Virus record (IMG/VR): IMGVR_UViG_3300021182_000196
Location: 1 to 43,170 of that record
Reading direction: 5' to 3' (one strand)
DNA: 43,170 bases
Origin: a virus
In this document: positions 5,930 through 12,548 of the stretch, piece after piece
Layout: the number at the start of each line of letters is the position of its first letter
Position numbering within the stretch: the stretch's first letter is position 1
The notes under the pieces: model-generated
Seen by the model: only the letters and a program-made list of their open reading frames with translations
Database searches by the model: none
What the model was told of the DNA's origin: nothing
Position numbers and translations under genes: made by a program

Positions 5930-6186
5930 CAGCGTTCTCCAATCTTCGGCATGGCCTGGTAGCTCTGGAAGTCGGCCTCGATCACGCGCATCTTCGGTGA
6001 AATCAGGTCGAGTATCTGGAGCGCCTCGATCTCGATGGCTTGCGCAATGTACATCGGGACGGCGTCGCCAACTACCATCAAGTTCCGCATGATCCGGAGA
6101 TTTTCGCGCAACTCGTCGAGCAGATAGGAAATCGCGCTTGGCTTATCAATAGTTAAAGCGAGGTCGTTTAACGAGAGTTCAGGCAT
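5929..6186 (-). CDS. hypothetical helical early protein
   Basis: 85 residues from ATG 6186, which forms a TGATG junction with the gene upstream; a longer frame to 6300 overlaps that gene and begins with Arg/His-rich shadow sequence. The protein is helical, with Leu-Leu-Asp-Glu-Leu-Arg-Glu-Asn-Leu-Arg-Ile and Val-Pro-Met-Tyr-Ile-Ala-Gln-Ala-Ile segments. The second faintly resembles a Gly-x-Ile-Pro-x-x-Val-Ala-Lys-Ser-Ile segment in the next gene upstream, so the two may be distant paralogues; this is weak. Function unknown. Confidence 0.65.
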   Translation of the reverse strand: MPELSLNDLALTIDKPSAISYLLDELRENLRIMRNLMVVGDAVPMYIAQAIEIEALQILDLISPKMRVIEADFQSYQAMPKIGER

Positions 6187-6458
6187 CAGTTCACCTTTTC
6201 TTTCTGAGGCGAGCAGCGGATCGCCATGTCGATGGCGGCGTGGGCCGGTTCGATGTTGCGCAGGATGGATTTGGCGACGGGGAGCGGAATGCATCCCCAA
6301 AGATCAATGCAGGCGAGAGCGAGTTCCATATCCGCGCAGACTTCCTTGAGCACGTCGCCGAACTCAACCGGGATTGTCGCCTCGCTCTTCAGGACGATGC
6401 ACTGCGCTTTTCCCTGCTCGTTGATGTAGACCATGCGGTTGCTGGTTTGATCGGTCAC
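6186..6458 (-). CDS. hypothetical early protein, GTG start
   Basis: 90 residues from a GTG at 6458 that overlaps the upstream stop as GTGA, with GGAGG just upstream. The long frame reaching 6653 is rejected because it lies inside that gene and is Arg/His/Pro-rich. The protein has a beta-like N-terminus (Arg-Met-Val-Tyr-Ile-Asn-Glu) and helical remainder with three Cys in Val-Cys-Ala-Asp, Ala-Cys-Ile-Asp and Gly-Cys-Ile-Pro contexts. No family recognised. Confidence 0.65.
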   Translation of the reverse strand: MTDQTSNRMVYINEQGKAQCIVLKSEATIPVEFGDVLKEVCADMELALACIDLWGCIPLPVAKSILRNIEPAHAAIDMAIRCSPQKEKVN

Positions 6459-6859
6459 CGGGCACCTCCGAGTACTAGCTCGACAGCTCCACCGGACAGG
6501 AAAGCGATGCCGATTTCGTAGAAGGTATAAAAGATGCCCAGGATGATGACGAAACGGATCGCGTTTTCCAGAAAGCGGCCAGTGCGGATCAGTATCCGAA
6601 ACGCATTGCGCATCTGGCGGTCCGTGGGCCTCCAGGCCGTCTTCAAAGCCCACCAGCGGCGCAGACGCACGGTGATGTGTATGTGGCTGCCCTGCACGCT
6701 GGTTGTCAAGCAGCCCTCGTCCTGGCGGAGCAGTTCACCTTGCTCTTCGGCTTCCAGCAGGCGGCGCAGTGATTCTGGAACTTCTTGCATCAGGCCTATC
6801 TCCGTTAAAGGCACAGCGCAAGCCAGACTCATCATGTGAACGAAGCGATGGAGTGTCAT
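6455..6859 (-). CDS. small protein with C-terminal membrane segment
   Basis: 134 residues directly downstream of ATPase B, overlapping it by ATGA. The N-terminal 65 residues look soluble with an acidic helix (Leu-Leu-Glu-Ala-Glu-Glu-Gln). A basic Arg/Trp-rich stretch follows, then a hydrophobic segment from about residue 103 (Phe-Val-Ile-Ile-Leu-Gly-Ile-Phe-Tyr) to 130 that would cross the membrane once or twice. A membrane-tethered early protein beside the transposition genes could be an exclusion or host-takeover factor; that is speculation. Confidence 0.65.
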   Translation of the reverse strand: MTLHRFVHMMSLACAVPLTEIGLMQEVPESLRRLLEAEEQGELLRQDEGCLTTSVQGSHIHITVRLRRWWALKTAWRPTDRQMRNAFRILIRTGRFLENAIRFVIILGIFYTFYEIGIAFLSGGAVELVLGGAR

Positions 6860-7869
6860 GCTACGGCCTCTTCCCTTTCCGCAGCGGCTTGAGAGGCCGC
6901 TGCTTTGATCTGGTCAAGCGCGTTGGTGAGGGTGCGGACATTGATGTAGGTACGGTTGCCTTCGAAGGCATCGCGCACCGTGGCGCTGGCGATCAGCTTG
7001 TCGGCCAGCTTGTCGGCATCGTGGGGCGTGCGCTTGCGAAGCAGGTCGCCGATTTCGCGCTGGATGATGCCGCGCGCCTCCAGCCGCTCCAGGCCGGGCA
7101 GCCGAACCTTGGCGATGATGCGAGAGTTCCACTGCTCCAGCGTGGCGCTGAACTCGTCAAACTTGCGTTTGAGGTCATGAGAGCCGACAAAGAGCAGAGA
7201 GAGGTAAGGCGGCTGGTCGAGCAGCTCGCGCAGAGTCTCCATGCACTCGATGGAGAGATGCTGCGCTTCATCCAGCACCAGCACGACGCGATGATTACGC
7301 AGGTCGAAGCGCAGGCTGGAGAGCATGGCGTCCACATTGGCGTTGACGCGCGATCCGCAGGCGATGGCGACGCGCCGCACAATGTCACGCGGGCGGATGT
7401 TCTGGCGGCAGTAAACGTAGAAGGCGCGGCGGCCGCTTTCGTCGGCGATCTGGGTAAGATTGATCTCCGCCACCTGATGCTCCAGGACGAAAGACTTCTG
7501 GCTTCCGGGCGGCGCGTAAATCATGTAGGCAACGGGGCGGGGCATGAGCCGCTCGAATGTGTCGCGGATGATGCGGACGTTGGCCGTTTCGTACAGTCCG
7601 CCCTGCATACGCGCATTGGAGCCGATGGGATGCTGATCGATGTACTGGTCAGCCACGCCGATCAACTTGCGGGCGGAGCCAGCGATGTTGTGGTAGCGAT
7701 CTGTCATGAAGACGCGTAGTGTGTCGGCGCTGTAACCGATACGGCTGGCAAAGTCTGGCCGTGAAAGGCCGGTGCGGATGAGGTAGTCTTCAATGCGCAC
7801 CCGCGCGGCGGCGTCAAATGGCCGTTCGCTTTCGAGTGCAGCCTTCTTTGCTTCAGTGGTGAGTCTCAA
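6856..7869 (-). CDS. transposition ATPase, MuB-like (AAA family)
   Basis: A 337-residue AAA ATPase in the place of Mu B, the target-capture and transposase-activating ATPase of replicative transposition. The N-terminal 70 residues look like a helix-turn-helix (Leu-Ser-Arg-Pro-Asp-Phe-Ala-Ser-Arg-Ile-Gly-Tyr). Walker A is Ala-Pro-Pro-Gly-Ser-Gln-Lys-Ser at 119-126, with Gln in place of the usual Gly or Cys. Walker B is Val-Val-Leu-Val-Leu-Asp-Glu-Ala-Gln at 195-203, and a sensor-like Leu-Phe-Val-Gly-Ser-His follows near 225. The start is a TTG at 7869 that forms a TTGA overlap with the transposase stop, preceded by GGAGGA. Coupling to A ensures co-expression. Confidence 0.93.
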   Translation of the reverse strand: MRLTTEAKKAALESERPFDAAARVRIEDYLIRTGLSRPDFASRIGYSADTLRVFMTDRYHNIAGSARKLIGVADQYIDQHPIGSNARMQGGLYETANVRIIRDTFERLMPRPVAYMIYAPPGSQKSFVLEHQVAEINLTQIADESGRRAFYVYCRQNIRPRDIVRRVAIACGSRVNANVDAMLSSLRFDLRNHRVVLVLDEAQHLSIECMETLRELLDQPPYLSLLFVGSHDLKRKFDEFSATLEQWNSRIIAKVRLPGLERLEARGIIQREIGDLLRKRTPHDADKLADKLIASATVRDAFEGNRTYINVRTLTNALDQIKAAASQAAAEREEAVA

Positions 7870-9965
7870 AAGATTTCCTCCAAAAAACTGCTGGCAATCT
7901 CCGAAGCGCTCTGGGGCGCAACGGCGTGTTTGTTGGGTGTGAGGCGAGGTTTGCGGTGGGTGATGACTTCGCCGGCGTTGGATGGCAACTGCAACCGGCC
8001 GTAGAGAAGTTCTTCGGCAGACTGTGCCCCGTTGCTCCGAGCGGCTGTGGCGATGGCCTGGATGCTCTGGCGAGTGGCTTTTTCCAGGCCGCGGCGGATC
8101 TCCATCGACTCGCCGATCTGAGCCTGAGTGTGAGGATCGTTGGGGGCAAAGCGCAACAGCGGCTCAGCCTCAAGCCAAGCGATGAAGCGTCCATCGAGGT
8201 CGAGCACGGCGGCGAACTCGGCGTCGTCTGGGTTGAAACCCACCAAGACTTCGCACTCATTCACTTCGTGCATCGCAGCCCAGGCCAAGCGGTCATCCGG
8301 GCGCGGCGTGTAGCGGTAGTTGCGCAGCTTGACGGCGCACTCATGCACCTGGCGGCGCACAAACTCTGCCAGCAGCATCGCCATAACCTCCGGCTCAGGC
8401 ACGGGCTTTTGGCGCGGGTTGAGTTCGGCCTTGAATACTTCGTTGGGTGTTGCACCATCCATGCCTTCACCGCGCTGGGGGGTATTGTTGTACTCCTCAA
8501 GCCAGGAGAGGCAGCCGAGAATGAAGCGGCTGGCCAGCGGATGGTTCGACTCGCCCACGCGGCCAGCCTTGAGCAGACGGCGGTGGCGCATCATGGCCGC
8601 TTCCGTGGCCTCGGGGCGCGTGAAGGGCGAGCCAGATGTATAGGTGGAATGCACCGCGTCAAAGCGCATGTGCATAGTGCGGAAGAAGCGCTCAACGTGC
8701 TTGCTCTGAGGGTGGCGGGGAATGCAGTGCGTCACCGCAATGCCGAGCCGCGAGAGAAAGCCTTTCTGCTCGATGCTCTGATATTCGTCGTTGAACCAGT
8801 TGGCGGGAGCCTTGGTGTCGTCGTCGGCAAACTCTGGAACCTCGCTGCCTTTGACAGCGCCCTTGGCCACCTTTTTGTAGTCTTTGCCGTTGTCTACATA
8901 AATTCCTTCCGGTGGACCGGAGTCGAGCATGGCGCGCAGCATGGTGGCGGCGATAGAGCGCGAGGAACCTTCCCATGCCCAGGTTCCCCAGGCCTTGCGG
9001 CTGCGGTAATCCACAAACGCGCTGATGCGCAGGCGTCCCGGCGTGCCGAATTCAACTTCAGGAAATAGGTCATTGGAAATCTCCACGTCGTGGATGGCGT
9101 GGTCACCGACCCATATTTGATTAGCGAAGACATCCACGTAGCCGCGCCGGATGTAGGGAGCCATGCGCTCGCGATATTGGCGCTGGCCTTCGCGGGCTAG
9201 AGTGGTCATGGCTGGAGAGATTTGCTGCGCCAGAAAGACGCGCACGGTCTCGCGGCTGGGCAGCTCGTTCTCCACCAGGTCAAGCAGCGCCGCGTCATGG
9301 GCGATTTGTTCCACAACAAACGTGATGGACTGGCGCTGATCGAGATAAAGATAAGCTGCCAGCATCGCGGCCTTGGGATGCGCGGCAAACCAGCGGCTTT
9401 GGCCTTTGTCCGCGCGGATGCGGTCTGCCAGCGCCGTGTAGCCGCCGCCGCGATACTGCGTGAGCCAGCGCCGCACTGTCCGCTCGGTGACGTTCTGGCT
9501 CTCGGCCACCCAGCGCTCCATCGCGGACTTTGAAGTAACAGGTGTACCGTCGGCGAGCCGCAGTGAGCGGTAGCGGCCTGGGTCATTGGCGTATTCAATC
9601 AGGGGTTCCAGGGCGGCAAGGCGTTCCGCCGCCTGTTTTTGGTCTTCGGTTTCGGTTAAGATCACGCGCTGGGCCTGCGAGGGAATCAGAAGCGGTAAAG
9701 AGGCTTGGATGGGTTGAGGTTTGGGCTGGATGGCTTTGGGGACAACGTGGATCTGCGGAAGAGACGCGGCCAGGTAGAGGCGGATCGGGCGTCCGTTGGT
9801 AGCGAGTTCATCGCTCTCACGGGAGACGACTCGTCCGATTTGTACCTGCTGGTAAAACCATGCCCGTGACCACCGGGTGAGCTGGAGAGCCTTTTCGGCG
9901 TCAACCCACTCGCCATCTGCGGCGGGCGAGGAAGAGACGAGCTGGAGTTGAGGGCAGGCGCTCAT
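7866..9965 (-). CDS. DDE transposase, MuA-like
   Basis: A 699-residue transposase that should pair the two ends, nick and strand-transfer for integration and replicative transposition. Residues about 18-72 form an N-terminal DNA-binding module (Trp-Val-Asp-Ala-Glu-Lys-Ala-Leu) and about 145-190 a second helix-turn-helix (Thr-Glu-Arg-Thr-Val-Arg-Arg-Trp-Leu). The rve-like catalytic core has Asp288 (Trp-Val-Gly-Asp-His), Asp358 (Tyr-Val-Asp-Asn-Gly) and Glu425 (His-Val-Glu-Arg-Phe-Phe). The D-D spacing is close to MuA; the D-E spacing of 67 exceeds the usual 35 or so. A Mu-type C-terminal beta-barrel and basic tail follow from about 540. It overlaps the upstream gene and ATPase B by four bases each. 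Confidence 0.96.
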   Translation of the reverse strand: MSACPQLQLVSSSPAADGEWVDAEKALQLTRWSRAWFYQQVQIGRVVSRESDELATNGRPIRLYLAASLPQIHVVPKAIQPKPQPIQASLPLLIPSQAQRVILTETEDQKQAAERLAALEPLIEYANDPGRYRSLRLADGTPVTSKSAMERWVAESQNVTERTVRRWLTQYRGGGYTALADRIRADKGQSRWFAAHPKAAMLAAYLYLDQRQSITFVVEQIAHDAALLDLVENELPSRETVRVFLAQQISPAMTTLAREGQRQYRERMAPYIRRGYVDVFANQIWVGDHAIHDVEISNDLFPEVEFGTPGRLRISAFVDYRSRKAWGTWAWEGSSRSIAATMLRAMLDSGPPEGIYVDNGKDYKKVAKGAVKGSEVPEFADDDTKAPANWFNDEYQSIEQKGFLSRLGIAVTHCIPRHPQSKHVERFFRTMHMRFDAVHSTYTSGSPFTRPEATEAAMMRHRRLLKAGRVGESNHPLASRFILGCLSWLEEYNNTPQRGEGMDGATPNEVFKAELNPRQKPVPEPEVMAMLLAEFVRRQVHECAVKLRNYRYTPRPDDRLAWAAMHEVNECEVLVGFNPDDAEFAAVLDLDGRFIAWLEAEPLLRFAPNDPHTQAQIGESMEIRRGLEKATRQSIQAIATAARSNGAQSAEELLYGRLQLPSNAGEVITHRKPRLTPNKHAVAPQSASEIASSFLEEIF

Positions 9966-10456
9966 AGTTCTATCCCCTGCAAGCGCTTTTCAAGCAATGC
10001 GACTTTTTCGCAGGCTCGTTTTTGGCGAAGATATTCGCGTCCCAGGTCGAGTAGCTCGGCTTCGGTGGCGTCGATCACGCGGTATCCGGCCAACTCAACT
10101 CGGCAACGGAGAAGCCTGAAATCACTGGTTGCCATGCAGAAAGCGCGGTCCAGTTCGGCGGGGAATCTGTAGTCGTCCGCTGATTCAGCCGTAAAACCGT
10201 TGAGTCTTCTTACCGTGATTTCCGAGCCAGTGAAGTAAGACATCGCATCGGCAATCTGTTCGCGGCTTTTACCGCATCGGCGGATCGAATCCACCAGCAC
10301 TCCACGAACGACCGCCGCGTCATTCATGCTGCCCGGCAAAGTCTCTTCGGCTCCTGAAAACAGGTTTGGCTGCATATCCGCCGAAAAAACTGGTGGAAAC
10401 TTTGCGCTAGACGCGGAGGTTTCGCGTGGGCGAGACTGAGAGCGTGATGAACTCAT
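9962..10456 (-). CDS. conserved protein upstream of the transposase
   Basis: 164 residues. A low-complexity Ser/Arg N-terminus is followed from about 44 by a compact helical domain with Arg-Gly-Val-Leu-Val-Asp-Ser-Ile-Arg-Arg-Cys-Gly-Lys-Ser and Ile-Thr-Val-Arg-Arg-Leu-Asn-Gly-Phe-Thr. A Leu/Glu/Arg-rich helix (Glu-Leu-Leu-Asp-Leu-Gly-Arg-Glu-Tyr-Leu) ends the protein. The Lys-Ser-Arg-Glu-Gln-Ile-Ala-Asp-Ala-Met segment resembles a helix-turn-helix. Proteins like this recur before transposase A in Mu-like phages of this type, as I recall, without known function. A transposition accessory or regulatory role is inferred from the overlap with A. Confidence 0.75.
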   Translation of the reverse strand: MSSSRSQSRPRETSASSAKFPPVFSADMQPNLFSGAEETLPGSMNDAAVVRGVLVDSIRRCGKSREQIADAMSYFTGSEITVRRLNGFTAESADDYRFPAELDRAFCMATSDFRLLRCRVELAGYRVIDATEAELLDLGREYLRQKRACEKVALLEKRLQGIEL

Positions 10457-10800
10457 CGCTCACCGCCGTTCTCTTGCTCGTGAAGATCCTGCTTGATTCG
10501 CAGGTATTCTTCTTCGAGCTCAGCCATAATCAGCGCAGAGGAGTGGAGTCCTGTTGCAACTTGCCGAACGTGTTGAGGCGTCACTCCATTTTTTCTGGCG
10601 ACGCGGCTATAGATTCCAAAAAAACGTTGCATCCGGCGCAGGTCGAGAAGAAAGAGTGGTGTTACGGGGATAGAGACACATCTGCAATTGATGACCTGTG
10701 GAGGCGGTGGACCGACTGGTGTGACGGGACCGCAAAAAAGAGATCTGAAAGCATGACTAACATCTCTATAAAACTCGCGGAGGCGCGATGAAATATTCAT
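10453..10800 (-). CDS. Ner/Cro-position small DNA-binding protein, paralogue 2
   Basis: 115 residues. The C-terminal half contains Phe-Phe-Gly-Ile-Tyr-Ser-Arg-Val-Ala-Arg-Lys-Asn-Gly-Val-Thr-Pro-Gln-His-Val-Arg (about 60-79), a helix-turn-helix. It is almost the same as in the preceding gene, and the DNA of the two also matches (about 10569-10620 against 10899-10950). The N-terminal 50 residues differ and are Pro-rich. The pair probably arose by tandem duplication. Its place as second gene of the early operon, opposite the repressor, suggests a Ner or Cro type role; that is inference. Confidence 0.75.
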   Translation of the reverse strand: MNISSRLREFYRDVSHAFRSLFCGPVTPVGPPPPQVINCRCVSIPVTPLFLLDLRRMQRFFGIYSRVARKNGVTPQHVRQVATGLHSSALIMAELEEEYLRIKQDLHEQENGGER

Positions 10801-11006
10801 GCCGCACGCTCCAGGCTTTTCCGCCGAATCGACTGCATCTCGCGGTTGAGCGCGGCTGTTACTCGGCGCGACGTGCTCAAACCCTTGGCAACATGACGGA
10901 CGTGCTGGGGCGTGACCCCCATTTTTCTGGCCACTCGGCTATAAATTCCGAAGAACAAAGCCGCTTGTTCCAGTTCCGGTGTCGTACTCTTAAATTGCAA
11001 GCTCAA
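10797..11006 (-). CDS. Ner/Cro-position small DNA-binding protein, paralogue 1
   Basis: 69 residues from a TTG at 11006, the first gene of the leftward operon. The TTG is preceded by AGGAG with a seven-base spacer and lies about 20 bases after the transcript start predicted from the promoter at 11032-11061. A frame extended to a GTG at 11051 would overlap that promoter. The motif Phe-Phe-Gly-Ile-Tyr-Ser-Arg-Val-Ala-Arg-Lys-Met-Gly-Val-Thr-Pro-Gln-His-Val-Arg (about 22-41) is shared with the next gene and looks like a helix-turn-helix. The C-terminus is Arg-rich. A lysis-lysogeny regulator acting at the adjacent control region is the likely role. Confidence 0.7.
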   Translation of the reverse strand: MSLQFKSTTPELEQAALFFGIYSRVARKMGVTPQHVRHVAKGLSTSRRVTAALNREMQSIRRKSLERAA

Positions 11007-11072
11007 ATTGGTGCTCCTGATTGTGAAACCGAGCATAATGCACACTTGCACAATTCGTCAAGGAAAATATTT
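11007..11072. promoter_or_regulatory. early/repressor divergent control region
   Basis: This 66-bp gap separates the leftward early operon from the rightward repressor gene. On the minus strand TTGACG (11061-11056) and TATGCT (11037-11032) sit 18 bases apart, a plausible sigma-70 promoter whose transcript would start near 11025, just before the AGGAG and TTG start at 11006. A direct repeat of TGCACA eight bases apart (11039-11044 and 11047-11052) lies between the two boxes and is the best operator candidate. On the plus strand CATAAT (11034-11039) could be a -10 box, but no good -35 accompanies it. AAGGA before the ATG at 11073 serves the repressor. Confidence 0.5.
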
Positions 11073-11822
11073 ATGCCACCAAAATCGAAGCCAAAAACGG
11101 ACGTTTCATCAGTGGCGAGTCGTATAGAAAAAGTTCGTAATACGCTTGGAATGAGTCAGACAACCTTCGCTGAAACTCTAGGAACTCGGCCGTCAAGCAT
11201 TTCAAAATGGGAAGCTGGAAAAAACAGACCAAGTCCAGATGTCCTCGCTCGGATTGCAAAATTATGTGAAGGAATCGATAAACTATTTTTTCTGGAGGAG
11301 GCTGGGATTCCCGAAGAATACTTTGCAGGAGCGCCTATGCTCCGGGAAATACATGAAGCATCTTTGGAAGTTGTTGCTCAGTCACTGTCTGGAGACACTC
11401 GCGACCAGCGAAACATTCCGCTTTTGCGGGATGCCATCGCGGCAGGTAATCCGCGTGGCATCGATGAATCTGAAATCGTCGCTCAGATCCCATTTTTGAA
11501 GCGTTGGCTGCCACGCGGCGCACAGCTCTATGCCTTCAAGGTTGCTGGTGATTCGATGGCTCCTATCATTTGCGATGGCTATTTGGTCATTGTGGACGCG
11601 GCCCAGCGCGATCCAAAAAGCCTCGTTGGCCAGATGGTAGCCGCGCGAGAGGGTGACGGAGTGACCATCAAGTGGCTGCGCAAAGACAAGGACACATATC
11701 TCCTGGTTCCGCAGCACGTCTCGCCGCGCATTCCGGTGCGGGTTATGCGTGAAGAAGACGATTGGAGTATTGTGGGTGTGGTTTTGAAATGGATCGGCTA
11801 TCCGCCGCCAACTGGAAAGTGA
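11073..11822 (+). CDS. LexA-like phage repressor (XRE helix-turn-helix plus S24 peptidase)
   Basis: A 249-residue repressor. Residues 16-70 form an XRE helix-turn-helix (Met-Ser-Gln-Thr-Thr-Phe-Ala-Glu-Thr-Leu-Gly then Ser-Ser-Ile-Ser-Lys-Trp-Glu-Ala-Gly). Residues about 115-245 are an S24 peptidase domain with Ser161 (Gly-Asp-Ser-Met-Ala-Pro) and Lys200 (Thr-Ile-Lys-Trp). A likely cleavage site is Ala124-Gly125 in Ala-Ile-Ala-Ala-Gly-Asn-Pro-Arg-Gly. It should hold lysogeny and be inactivated through RecA-stimulated self-cleavage, unlike the classical Mu c repressor. The ATG at 11073 is chosen over upstream in-frame codons because the XRE domain starts there. The lipoprotein gene follows after 7 bp and is probably co-transcribed. 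Confidence 0.92.
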   Translation: MPPKSKPKTDVSSVASRIEKVRNTLGMSQTTFAETLGTRPSSISKWEAGKNRPSPDVLARIAKLCEGIDKLFFLEEAGIPEEYFAGAPMLREIHEASLEVVAQSLSGDTRDQRNIPLLRDAIAAGNPRGIDESEIVAQIPFLKRWLPRGAQLYAFKVAGDSMAPIICDGYLVIVDAAQRDPKSLVGQMVAAREGDGVTIKWLRKDKDTYLLVPQHVSPRIPVRVMREEDDWSIVGVVLKWIGYPPPTGK

Positions 11823-11829
11823 GAACGTG

Positions 11830-12450
11830 ATGAAGAAAGCAATTTCGTGTGTAATAGCTGCCTCTTTGATTTTGGGGATCGGGTGCAAAAAGGAAACCAC
11901 AGAGAAGCCGGAGCCAGCCATCAAGAAACTCCTGGCGCGGACAGACATTGTCCTGGTGAAGCATTTCTATCAAGCGCAAGCTATCAGTGAAGACCCTACC
12001 GCTAATTTGTCGAGTTTTCACCCTGGATTTATTTCAATAAAGCCGGTTTGGGTGTATGAACCTGGCAAGGTGAAGGAAGGCGAGAAGGGTGCGACTATAA
12101 CGCTCATCACGTACTACTATTGGTCAGGAGAAGGTGAGTTTTCACATAAAGTAGGCGGAGATGAGCGCACTGCCTTTCTCGATCTAAAAGAACTTCGCGA
12201 TCTGGATACCTCACTCGACTTCTTTCAGTCGGATTCTTCGCCATGGCGCGCGCAAGAAAAATCTGACCATGTTGAGGTATCTTTCGACTCCAAGGATGAT
12301 TTTCAGGCTTCCATCTTCCACACTTCAGGAGATCGCGGAGACGTTCTCTTTCTTACCATTGCAGGAAAATCGATAGAGTTGAACACAGCTAAGGCATCTG
12401 AACTTCAGAAAATCACGCGGGATGCAATTGGCGTATTAGACAAACTGTAG
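11830..12450 (+). CDS. predicted lipoprotein, lysogenic-conversion (moron) candidate
   Basis: 206 residues starting with a signal peptide (Lys-Lys then a hydrophobic Val-Ile-Ala-Ala-Ser-Leu-Ile-Leu core) that ends in a lipobox-like Leu-Gly-Ile-Gly-Cys. The box is imperfect, with Gly at -3. The mature part is charged, with several Tyr in Thr-Tyr-Tyr-Tyr-Trp and no family I recognise. A GTG one codon earlier is an alternative start. Only 7 bp separate it from the repressor, so it should be made in the lysogen. By analogy with known phage lipoproteins it may cause superinfection exclusion or change the cell envelope; this is inference. A CTAATTG/CAATTAG inverted repeat follows at 12456-12483. 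Confidence 0.8.
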   Translation: MKKAISCVIAASLILGIGCKKETTEKPEPAIKKLLARTDIVLVKHFYQAQAISEDPTANLSSFHPGFISIKPVWVYEPGKVKEGEKGATITLITYYYWSGEGEFSHKVGGDERTAFLDLKELRDLDTSLDFFQSDSSPWRAQEKSDHVEVSFDSKDDFQASIFHTSGDRGDVLFLTIAGKSIELNTAKASELQKITRDAIGVLDKL

Positions 12451-12548
12451 CTGTTCTAATTGATGTTGAGTTAGAGCAATTAGGCTGATTTCCAAAGCCG
12501 CCACATCTTCGCCTTGCATTCGCCTTTCTTTCGAGCTATGCTCGCGGA

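Noticed and set aside
10788-11072. N-terminal extension of the repressor frame
   Set aside because: The frame is open upstream, but this part lies over the divergent early genes and has no domain; the XRE domain and a ribosome site start at 11073.
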